Assembly: GCA_041862375.1 (NCBI GenBank)
Contig: JBGVTE010000126.1
Coordinates: forward strand, 1 to 64,000
DNA: 64,000 nt
Source: WVZL01 sp041862375
Lineage (GTDB): Bacteria; Acidobacteriota; Aminicenantia; Aminicenantales; Aminicenantaceae
Direction: 5' to 3'
Both the position numbers and the translations under genes were made by a program. The notes under the pieces were generated by a model, which did not search any database, was not told where the DNA came from, and worked only from the letters and a program-made list of their open reading frames with translations. Below, in pieces: positions 8,497-16,166 of the stretch; position 1 is the first letter of the stretch; each line of letters opens with the position of its first letter.

Positions 8497-9054
8497 ATGG
8501 AAGATTTATCTTTGCATATATTAGACATCGTTGAAAATTCAGTTGCAGCAAACGCAGATATGATAGAAATAACAATACTCGAAGATAAAAAGAAGGATTT
8601 ACTCTCACTCGAGATTATTGACAACGGAATAGGCATGGATAAAGAAACAGTGAAAAAAGTGCTTGATCCTTTTTACACCACAAAAACAACCCGCCGCTTT
8701 GGCTTGGGACTGCCTCTCTTATCAGAAGCAACAAAGGCAGCTAATGGTAATCTCTCCATATCGTCAAAAAAAGGAAAAGGAACAAAAATTAAAGCAGAAT
8801 TCCAGCACAGCCACATTGATCGAAAACCCATAGGAGATATGAGTCAAACTATAATAACTCTTATAATGGGAAATCCAGAAATAGATTTCATATATTGCCA
8901 TAAAAGAAACCGTCATAAATATTATTTAGATACAGGAATAATAAAAGCTCAACTTAACGGAACACCCATAAATTCTCCTGATGGGATAAGAATAATCAGG
9001 GAGAATTTAAAAGAAATGCAAAAGAAATTATCAGGAGGTAAAAATGAAAGATGA
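8497..9054 (+). CDS. Histidine-kinase-like HATPase (second)
   Basis: 185-residue GHKL ATPase with N box DIVENSVAANAD at residues 10-21, G1 DNGIGMD near 47-53, an F-box-like DPFYTTK near 62 and G2 FGLGLPLL near 72-79. These are histidine-kinase-type boxes, but there is no HisKA helix with a phosphoacceptor His and no sensor domain, so it is a stand-alone catalytic domain. The C-terminal 80 residues are a family-specific extension. It overlaps the NuoE-like gene by 11 bases. Confidence 0.83.
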   Translation: MEDLSLHILDIVENSVAANADMIEITILEDKKKDLLSLEIIDNGIGMDKETVKKVLDPFYTTKTTRRFGLGLPLLSEATKAANGNLSISSKKGKGTKIKAEFQHSHIDRKPIGDMSQTIITLIMGNPEIDFIYCHKRNRHKYYLDTGIIKAQLNGTPINSPDGIRIIRENLKEMQKKLSGGKNER

Positions 9055-9499
9055 AAAACTAGTTGAAATAATCGAAGCATACAGTGGAGAAAAAGGTGCT
9101 CTCTTGAATCTGCTCTTTGAAGTACAAGAAAAGTACAATTACTTACCAAAGGAAGTTCTAGAAGAAATTTCATCAGCGCAGAATATTCCTCTTTCCCGGC
9201 TCTATAGTATGGCAACCTTCTTTAAAAATTTTACACTAACTCCACGAGGAAAACATGAAATCCATGTCTGCATGGGAACAGCCTGTCAAGTCTGGGGAGG
9301 ACAAAGACTGGTTGATAAGGTAATAGAAGAATTAAAGGTTAAACCTGGAGAAACAACTAAAGATCTGAACTTTACCCTAGAAACGATCAATTGTCCGGGT
9401 TGCTGTGGTCTTGCCCCTGTGGTTGTTCTTGATAAAGATGTGCATGGAAAAGTAAGCCAAAATAAGCTCATATCATTAATTAAAGAACACAAAAAGTAA
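9044..9499 (+). CDS. nuoE: NuoE/HydC-like [2Fe-2S] subunit
   Basis: 151-residue thioredoxin-fold [2Fe-2S] protein homologous to NuoE and to the gamma subunit of bifurcating hydrogenases. The helical N-terminal part (VQEKYNYLPKEVL) is followed by the four cysteine ligands CxxxxC (CMGTAC) near 78-83 and CxxxC (NCPGCC) near 119-123. It should relay electrons between the flavin of the NuoF-like protein and the rest of the complex. AGGAGG lies upstream inside the preceding gene. Confidence 0.93.
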   Translation: MKDEKLVEIIEAYSGEKGALLNLLFEVQEKYNYLPKEVLEEISSAQNIPLSRLYSMATFFKNFTLTPRGKHEIHVCMGTACQVWGGQRLVDKVIEELKVKPGETTKDLNFTLETINCPGCCGLAPVVVLDKDVHGKVSQNKLISLIKEHKK

Positions 9500-9513
9500 T
9501 TAAGGAGGGATAA

Positions 9514-9903
9514 ATGCCTAAACTTACGCTGAAGGATTTGGAGGAAAAAAGAGAAGAGGCAAAAAAAACGATTGTTTTGCGAGAAGGCGGCCCCTATAAG
9601 GCAAAAATAACAGTTCATATGGGTACATGTGGCATCGCTGCAGGAGCTCGAAAAGTAATGGATGCACTGCTCGAAGAAGTTGGAAAAATTGAAAGAAAAG
9701 ATATTCTCGTTTCAACTTCAGGATGTGCTGGATTATGCAGTAGAGAGCCCATGGCCACTGTAGAAATTGTGGGGAAAGCTCCTGTGAAATATGTAGACCT
9801 TGATGGCGGAAAAATGAAAAAAATAATTAAAGCCCACGTTCTGGATGGAAATATGGTAACCGAGTATGCCCTTGGGTATGGAAGCGAAAAAACTTCTTAT
9901 TAA
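9514..9903 (+). CDS. Thioredoxin-like [2Fe-2S] ferredoxin-type protein
   Basis: 129-residue protein of the small thioredoxin-like ferredoxin family that recurs between nuoE- and nuoF-like genes of bifurcating hydrogenases. The visible cysteines are one in MGTCGIAAGA near residue 35 and two in SGCAGLCS near 70-74, so the canonical set of four is incomplete, as I recall is usual in this subfamily. It may bind an atypical cluster or act structurally. AAGGAGGG precedes the ATG. Confidence 0.85.
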   Translation: MPKLTLKDLEEKREEAKKTIVLREGGPYKAKITVHMGTCGIAAGARKVMDALLEEVGKIERKDILVSTSGCAGLCSREPMATVEIVGKAPVKYVDLDGGKMKKIIKAHVLDGNMVTEYALGYGSEKTSY

Positions 9904-9915
9904 GGAGATTCTAAA

Positions 9916-12900
9916 ATGAGTAGTTACCGTATTAACTTAATGATTTGTGCAGGAACAGGCTGTGTTTCCAACAGGTCCTTTCAAATCAGAGAAGCATTGG
10001 AGCTGGAAATAAAAAAGCACAACCTTGAGAAAGAAGTTTTAACAGTCATGACAGGCTGTAATGGATTCTGTGCAGCAGGACCTATCATGCTCGTTCAACC
10101 TGATGGCGTTTTTTATCAAAAAATACAGGAAGAAGATATCCCGTACTTAGTAGAAGAGCACTTCCTTAAAGGACGACCAGTAAAAAGACTTATGTATACA
10201 CCTCCGGCAGAAGCAGAGCCTATCCCTAAAATGGCGGATATTTCCTTTTTCAAGAAACAGATCCTCATCGCTTTGAGGAACAAGGGAATTATTGATCCTG
10301 AAAAGATAGATGATTATATTGCCAGGGATGGCTATGCAGCCTTATCCAAAGTACTCACGAAAATGACACCTGAAGAAACGATAGAGGAGATAAAGAAGTC
10401 AGGGCTTCGAGGTCGAGGTGGCGGTGGATTCCCAACAGGAATAAAATGGGAATTCGCACGAGGAGCAGAGGGAGATGAGAAATTTGTCATTTGTAATGCG
10501 GATGAAGGTGACCCTGGAGCTTTTATGGACCGCAGTATTGTAGAGGCTGATCCTCACTCTATATTGGAGGGAATGACTATCGGAGCTTATACAATAGGAG
10601 CAAATAAAGGATATGTATACGTAAGAAGTGAATATCCTCTGGCTGTAGAAAGAATGCTGAAGGCAATTGATCAATCAAGAGACTATGGCCTTCTCGGGAA
10701 AGACATACTCAGTTCGGGTTTCAACTTTGAGATAGAAGTAATCAAGGGAGCTGGTGTGTTTGTTTGCGGAGAAGAGACATCTCTCATTGCCTCGATTGAA
10801 GGAAAAATCGGTGAGCCCCGTCCGAGGCCTCCATATCCCGCAGAAAACGGTTTATGGGGTAAACCTACAAACATTAACAATGTTGAAACATGGGCAGATG
10901 TCCCTGCCATAATCAATTGGGGAGCAGATTGGTATTCAAAGATTGGAACAAAAACAAGTAAAGGGACTAAAGTATTTTCGGTAGCGGGAAAAATTAAGGA
11001 TGCAGGCCTTGTTGAGGTCCCTATGGGGATAACGCTCGGAGAATTAATCTTTGATATTGCAGGAGGCATCCACAGTGACAGAAAATTCAAGGCTGTACTG
11101 ATCGGAGGTCCATCAGGCGGAGCCTTGCCCTCTAAATGCCTCAATCTTCCTGTGGATTATGAGAGTCTGATTGAAGCAGGAGCCATGATGGGTTCAGGAG
11201 GTATGGTTGTGGCTGATGAGAACAATTGTATGGTTGAAATGGCCAGGTATTTTCTAAATTTCACAAGAGATGAATCTTGCGGCAAATGTACACCCTGCCG
11301 TGAAGGTATACCCAGGATGTTAGAAATTTTAACCAGAATTAAAGAAGGAAAAGCAGATATGGAAGACTTAACATTACTGGAAGATTTGGCTCGAAGCACG
11401 AAAGATACAGCTCTCTGTGGTTTGGGAAATACAGCCCCAAATCCTGTTTTAACCACTCTACGTTATTTTAGGGACGAGTACGAAGCTCATATTAAATATA
11501 AAAGATGTACTGCAGCAGAGTGTAAAGAAGTAGTTTCCTCACCATGCCACTATGCTTGTCCCATCAGTACTGATGCAGCATCTTACGTTGCCCTTATCGC
11601 CCACGGAAAATTCAAAGAGGCTTTGGATGTTAACAGATTAGCAAATCCTTTACCTAGTATATGTAGCCGAGTGTGCCATCATCCCTGTGAAGTCAAGTGT
11701 CGGGCTGGGGAGATAGGAGAGCCGATTGCCATTAGGGACTTAAAACGGTTTGTTACCGATTATGGAAAAGAAAGAAGATACACACCTTCCTTTAAACGGG
11801 GACCAAAAAAAGACGAAAAAATTGCCATTATCGGCTCTGGGCCTGCTGGTCTCATGGCTAGCTGGAAGCTGGCTCAACTCGGATATGATGTAACAATATT
11901 TGAAGCTGCTTCAGTTGCGGGAGGAATGCTGGCATGGGGAATTCCGGACTACAGGCTTCCAAAAGACATCCTAAACTTTGAGATTAACGACATAAAAGAA
12001 ATGGGCGTTGACATCAGAACCAACACTACTGTGGGAAAAGACGTTTCCTTAGACGGCCTTTTCAACCAGGGATATAAAGCTATATTTATCGCCACAGGCG
12101 CTCCTGTTAATTTGAAATTAGGCATCCCAGGTGAGGATGTTGAAGGTGTAATAGACCCTATTGAATTCTTGAAAAACTATAATTTAAACAAAAAAGCGAA
12201 AATAGGAAAAAAAGTTGCTGTAGTGGGAGGCGGCAATACTGCAATCGATGCAGCCCGGACTGCCTGGCGCCTAGGAGCTGAGGTAACCATTTTATACAGA
12301 CGTACAAGACCGGAAATGCCGGCTAATAAAGAAGACATCGAAGCTGCGGTTGAAGAAGGAATCAAGATAGATTTTCTAACATTGCCTGTTGAAGTCATCT
12401 CGAAAAATGGCAAGCTAGCAGGAATAAAATGTACAAGGATGGCCCTTGAAAACTTTGACGAATCAGGGAGAAGAAGACCTGTCCCCGTAGAAGGCACAGA
12501 ATATGAGATTGAAATTGACACCCTCATGCCTGCGATTGGTCAAGAACCAGATCTTTCATTCCTCAATGGAAAATCAAAACTGAAAATATCCGGGTGGAAC
12601 ACTCTCGGAGTTGATCCTGAGACAATGGCTACCAATGTGCCTGGGATTTTCGCTGGGGGAGATGTTGTGCTGGGCCCGGCAACAGTTCTGCAGGCGATGC
12701 AGGCAGGAAAAAATGCTGCTGAATCCATCGATAGATATTTGAAGGGGGCTAACCTTGAAAGAGAATACGAACCGTTAAAACCAGTGATGGAAGTTTTACC
12801 TGTTGAATTAACTGAAGAAGAAATCACAGAAGAAAGGGGAAGACCTCAAATGCCCAGTCTCAGTCCTAAAGAAAGAGCTGGCAATTTTAAAGAAGTAGAA

Positions 12901-12981
12901 GCAGGAATCTCTGAAGAAATGGCGATCCAAGAGGCTAGGCGCTGTCTTAGATGTGACTTAGAGGGAAAAGGAGGTAAATAA
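9916..12981 (+). CDS. nuoF: NuoF-like NADH subunit fused to GltD-like NAD(P)H oxidoreductase
   Basis: 1021-residue fusion. Residues 1-100: thioredoxin-like [2Fe-2S] domain (CAGTGC, TGCNGFC). Residues about 120-530: NuoF/HydB core with the NADH/FMN motif GRGGGGFPTGIKW near 169, an SLBB-like region, and the [4Fe-4S] motif SCGKCTPCREG near 455. Residues about 540-1015: GltD/NfnB-type module with cysteine-rich Fer4_20 segments near 542-595, an FAD motif GSGPAGLMAS near 640 and a second Rossmann motif GGGNTAIDAA near 770. NuoF alone is about 430-600 residues, so the whole GltD domain is additional. The protein could handle both NADH and NADPH, giving the complex two pyridine-nucleotide sites. Its stop overlaps the next ATG by one base. 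Confidence 0.92.
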   Translation: MSSYRINLMICAGTGCVSNRSFQIREALELEIKKHNLEKEVLTVMTGCNGFCAAGPIMLVQPDGVFYQKIQEEDIPYLVEEHFLKGRPVKRLMYTPPAEAEPIPKMADISFFKKQILIALRNKGIIDPEKIDDYIARDGYAALSKVLTKMTPEETIEEIKKSGLRGRGGGGFPTGIKWEFARGAEGDEKFVICNADEGDPGAFMDRSIVEADPHSILEGMTIGAYTIGANKGYVYVRSEYPLAVERMLKAIDQSRDYGLLGKDILSSGFNFEIEVIKGAGVFVCGEETSLIASIEGKIGEPRPRPPYPAENGLWGKPTNINNVETWADVPAIINWGADWYSKIGTKTSKGTKVFSVAGKIKDAGLVEVPMGITLGELIFDIAGGIHSDRKFKAVLIGGPSGGALPSKCLNLPVDYESLIEAGAMMGSGGMVVADENNCMVEMARYFLNFTRDESCGKCTPCREGIPRMLEILTRIKEGKADMEDLTLLEDLARSTKDTALCGLGNTAPNPVLTTLRYFRDEYEAHIKYKRCTAAECKEVVSSPCHYACPISTDAASYVALIAHGKFKEALDVNRLANPLPSICSRVCHHPCEVKCRAGEIGEPIAIRDLKRFVTDYGKERRYTPSFKRGPKKDEKIAIIGSGPAGLMASWKLAQLGYDVTIFEAASVAGGMLAWGIPDYRLPKDILNFEINDIKEMGVDIRTNTTVGKDVSLDGLFNQGYKAIFIATGAPVNLKLGIPGEDVEGVIDPIEFLKNYNLNKKAKIGKKVAVVGGGNTAIDAARTAWRLGAEVTILYRRTRPEMPANKEDIEAAVEEGIKIDFLTLPVEVISKNGKLAGIKCTRMALENFDESGRRRPVPVEGTEYEIEIDTLMPAIGQEPDLSFLNGKSKLKISGWNTLGVDPETMATNVPGIFAGGDVVLGPATVLQAMQAGKNAAESIDRYLKGANLEREYEPLKPVMEVLPVELTEEEITEERGRPQMPSLSPKERAGNFKEVEAGISEEMAIQEARRCLRCDLEGKGGK

Positions 12982-14753
12982 TGAGTAAAAATAAAAAAAT
13001 CAAGCTAACTATTAATAAGAAATCTATAGAGGTCGAAGAAGGAATAACCATTCTCCAAGCTGCGGAACAGCTAGATATAAAAATTCCCACTCTATGCTAT
13101 CACCCTCTACTTGAGCCATATGCAGCTTGTCGTATCTGTATGGTTGAAATAAAAATTGGAGATACATCTGAACTCGTTACATCATGCAATACAAAAGTAC
13201 GAAAAGGAATGATTGTAGAAACAGATTCAGAAAGGGCATTAAAAGCTCGAAAACTAAATATAGAAATGATAATGGCCAGAGCTCCTGCTGCTGAAAAGGT
13301 TCAAGAAATTGCAAAAGGATTAGGAATTGAAAAAACAAGGTTTGAAATAACTGATCCTGAAGAGAAATGTATACTTTGCGGACTCTGTGTCCGGACATGT
13401 GAGCAGATCGTTGGAGCTAATGCCATCAGCTTTTCAGAAAGAGGAAAAGAGCGAAAAGTTTACACTCCTTTTGGTGAACCCTCCGAAGCCTGTATCGGCT
13501 GTACTGCCTGCGCTTTCTTCTGTCCTACTGAAGCTATAACTGTCGAAGATACACGCGGAAGAAAAGTTATTCATGAAGAATTAAATCTTGGTCCCTCAAC
13601 TGCTATTCGAGTCCCAATCCGCCAAGCTGTTCCCATGGTACCATTCATCGATGAAGACACCTGCATTCACTTCAAGACTGGAGAATGCAAAATCTGTGAA
13701 AGAGTATGTGACAGAGAAGCAGTGAATCATGAAATGGAAGATAAAGAAATAGAAGTCGAAGTGGGTTCAGTCATTCTTGCTTCAGGCTTTAAGCCCTTTG
13801 ATCCACGAAGAATACCTGCATATGGCTATGGAAGATTCAACAATATAATCACAGCCATGGAATTTGAAAAACTGGTCAATGCTTCAAGCCCAACAGATGG
13901 AAAAATCTTTCTAGCCAATGGAGAAGAACCCAAGTCAGTGGGTATTATTCACTGTGTCGGTTCCCGGGATGAAAATTACAATGAATACTGTTCTCGAGTT
14001 TGCTGTATGTATTCTCTGAAATTCGCTCACCTCATAAAAGAAAAGACAAATGCCGACATATACGATTTCTACATTGATATGAGATGTTTTGGAAAAGGCT
14101 ATGAAGAATTCTACCATCGACTTCTTGAGGAAGGCACAAGATTTATAAGAGGACGAGTCTCAGAAGTAACAGATATCCCCTTAACGGAGGAAGAAACAGG
14201 AAAACTTATCATCAGGGTCGAAGATACTTTAATTGGAATAGTTAGGAGAATCCCGGTGGATATGGTTATACTTGCCGTAGGACTTGAACCAGGAATGGAT
14301 CAGAATGAAATTGCCAGAACATTCAACATTTCATGCAGCCAGGATACTTTCTTTTTAGAGAGACATCCAAAGCTTGCTCCTGTTTCCACCTTCTCCGATG
14401 GCATATTCCTGGCCGGGTCATGCCAGTCACCAAAGGATATTCCTGACACCGTTGCTCAGGCAGGAGCAGCTGCATCTGAAGCTCTAGCCTTAGCAGATAA
14501 AGGGATATTCGAACTAGAGCCTATTACTGCAGAAATTGATGAAGAGCTCTGCTCTGGATGTCAAATCTGTGTCGGGCTCTGTCCGTTTACAGCCATAACT
14601 TATGATAAAGAAAAAGGGATTTCTGAGATTAATGATGCTCTCTGTAAGGGTTGTGGAACCTGTGTTTCAGCCTGTCCCTGCGGAGCATCACAGCAGAAAC
14701 ATTTCCGCGACGCCCAAATTTTCGCTGAAATTGAAGGAATATTCATAGAGTAA
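12981..14753 (+). CDS. NuoG-type FeS domains fused to the C-terminal half of HdrA
   Basis: 590-residue fusion. Residues 1-75 form a [2Fe-2S] domain (C39, C50, C53, C69). Residues 130-181 carry two [4Fe-4S] motifs (CILCGLCVRTC and CIGCTACAFFC). The His-ligated NuoG cluster and the H-cluster domain of HydA are absent. From about residue 206 (AIRVPIRQAVP) the sequence is HdrA: FeS motif at 228-243, ASGFKPFDP near 267, CVGSRDE near 315, the typical SPKDIPDTVAQAGAAASEAL near 485, and two C-terminal ferredoxin motifs before FRDAQIFAEIEGIF. It begins just where the short HdrA at 4383 stops, so the two together make one complete HdrA. Confidence 0.9.
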   Translation: MSKNKKIKLTINKKSIEVEEGITILQAAEQLDIKIPTLCYHPLLEPYAACRICMVEIKIGDTSELVTSCNTKVRKGMIVETDSERALKARKLNIEMIMARAPAAEKVQEIAKGLGIEKTRFEITDPEEKCILCGLCVRTCEQIVGANAISFSERGKERKVYTPFGEPSEACIGCTACAFFCPTEAITVEDTRGRKVIHEELNLGPSTAIRVPIRQAVPMVPFIDEDTCIHFKTGECKICERVCDREAVNHEMEDKEIEVEVGSVILASGFKPFDPRRIPAYGYGRFNNIITAMEFEKLVNASSPTDGKIFLANGEEPKSVGIIHCVGSRDENYNEYCSRVCCMYSLKFAHLIKEKTNADIYDFYIDMRCFGKGYEEFYHRLLEEGTRFIRGRVSEVTDIPLTEEETGKLIIRVEDTLIGIVRRIPVDMVILAVGLEPGMDQNEIARTFNISCSQDTFFLERHPKLAPVSTFSDGIFLAGSCQSPKDIPDTVAQAGAAASEALALADKGIFELEPITAEIDEELCSGCQICVGLCPFTAITYDKEKGISEINDALCKGCGTCVSACPCGASQQKHFRDAQIFAEIEGIFIE

Positions 14754-14764
14754 GGAGGCTAAAT

Positions 14765-15205
14765 ATGGGTAATGAAGCTTTCGAACCAAAATTAGTCGGT
14801 TTCTTGTGTAATTGGTGCTCCTATACAGGCGCTGATTTAGCAGGCACAGCCCGAATGACATACGCACCCAATCTGCGGATCATCCGAGTTATGTGTAGCG
14901 GTCGGGTTGATCCCCAATTTGTGCTGAAAGCTTTCAAAGAAGGAGCTGATGGTGTGCTTATTTCTGGATGTCACCCAGGAGACTGCCATTATCAAGAGGG
15001 TAATTATAAAGCATTGAGAAGACATAGGCTCCTCTCAAAGATGCTGGAACAATTGGGCATCGAGAGAGAAAGGTTTAGATTGGAATGGGTATCTGCCGCA
15101 GAAGGAGCAAAATTCCAGCAGGTTTGTAATGAATTTTCAGAACAAATAAAAAAATTAGGACCTTTAGGTCTAAACGGAGGCAAAAATGAGCGCAACGAAA
15201 CCTAA
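14765..15205 (+). CDS. mvhD: MvhD-like iron-sulfur linker subunit
   Basis: 146-residue MvhD/FlpD-family protein that links the [NiFe] hydrogenase to HdrA in the MvhADG-HdrABC complex. Conserved cysteines are visible in CNWCSYTGADLAGT near residue 17, RVMCSGRV near 43 and SGCHPGDCHYQEGN near 68-74. Length is normal for the stand-alone form. TAAGGAGG precedes the start, and the end overlaps mvhG by 20 bases. Confidence 0.95.
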   Translation: MGNEAFEPKLVGFLCNWCSYTGADLAGTARMTYAPNLRIIRVMCSGRVDPQFVLKAFKEGADGVLISGCHPGDCHYQEGNYKALRRHRLLSKMLEQLGIERERFRLEWVSAAEGAKFQQVCNEFSEQIKKLGPLGLNGGKNERNET

Positions 15206-16166
15206 AGTCGCCTTTTACTGGTGTGCATCCTGCGGAGGATGCGAAGAATCCATTGTCGACTTGGCTGAAGACATTCTTAAAGTTGTAGAAGCTGTGGATA
15301 TTGTTTTTTGGCCAGTTGCTCTAGATTTCAAGAAAAAAGACGTTGAGGCCATGGAGGATGGCTCGATTGCTGTCTGCTTCATCAACGGAGCCGTAAGACT
15401 CTCGGAACAGGAAGAGATGGTAAAGCTCTTAAGAAAAAAATCGCAGCTCGTCGTAGCACATGGAAGCTGTTCCCATTTAGGTGGCATTCCCGGTCTGGGT
15501 AATTTCTGGAATAAAGAAACCATTTTTAGACGCGTATACCAAACCACACCTTCGACAGACAATCCTGATGGAACTGTCCCCTTAGAAAAAACTGAAGTAG
15601 ACGGCAAGAAACTCACACTTCCCAGTTTTTATGACACAGTGTATGCTCTAAACCAGGTTATTGACGTGGATTACTATCTCCCAGGGTGTGCTCCTCCCCG
15701 AGATTTAATCCTGAATGCAGTCCAAGCCATCCTCGAAGGAAAACTCCCACCCAAAGGGGCAGTTCTTTCTCCGAATAAGTCTCTCTGCGATGATTGCGAC
15801 AGGAATGAGACAAAGCCTGAAAAACTCGCTATTAAGGAGATCAAAAGACCGTGGGAAGTTGAGATCGATCCTGAAAAATGTTTCCTAGATCAGGGAATTA
15901 TCTGTATGGGTCCTGCTACCCGAACAGGCTGTGGTGAGAGATGCATTGAAGCCAACATGCCCTGCCGAGGCTGCTTTGGCCCTACTGACCAGGTATATGA
16001 CCAGGGAGCAAAATTTCTTTCTGCTTTTGCATCTATTTTAGATACGACCGATGAGAAAGAAATTGAAAAAATTGTAGAGACAATTATTGATCCCGCCGGA
16101 ACTTTTTATAGGTTCAGTTTACCAACGTCGATCTTAAGACGAAGAAGAATGGAGGCCATAAAATGA
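15186..16166 (+). CDS. mvhG: [NiFe] hydrogenase small subunit, group 3c (MvhG-like)
   Basis: 326-residue small subunit holding the FeS relay. The proximal cluster motif WCASCGGCEESI is at residues 12-23; further ligands lie in GSCSHLGG near 97 and PGCAPPRD near 170. Downstream cysteine motifs (CDDCD, CMGPATRTGCGERC, CRGC) bind the medial and distal clusters. There is no Tat signal peptide, so the enzyme is cytoplasmic, as expected for Mvh. It overlaps mvhA by four bases. Confidence 0.95.
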   Translation: MSATKPKVAFYWCASCGGCEESIVDLAEDILKVVEAVDIVFWPVALDFKKKDVEAMEDGSIAVCFINGAVRLSEQEEMVKLLRKKSQLVVAHGSCSHLGGIPGLGNFWNKETIFRRVYQTTPSTDNPDGTVPLEKTEVDGKKLTLPSFYDTVYALNQVIDVDYYLPGCAPPRDLILNAVQAILEGKLPPKGAVLSPNKSLCDDCDRNETKPEKLAIKEIKRPWEVEIDPEKCFLDQGIICMGPATRTGCGERCIEANMPCRGCFGPTDQVYDQGAKFLSAFASILDTTDEKEIEKIVETIIDPAGTFYRFSLPTSILRRRRMEAIK

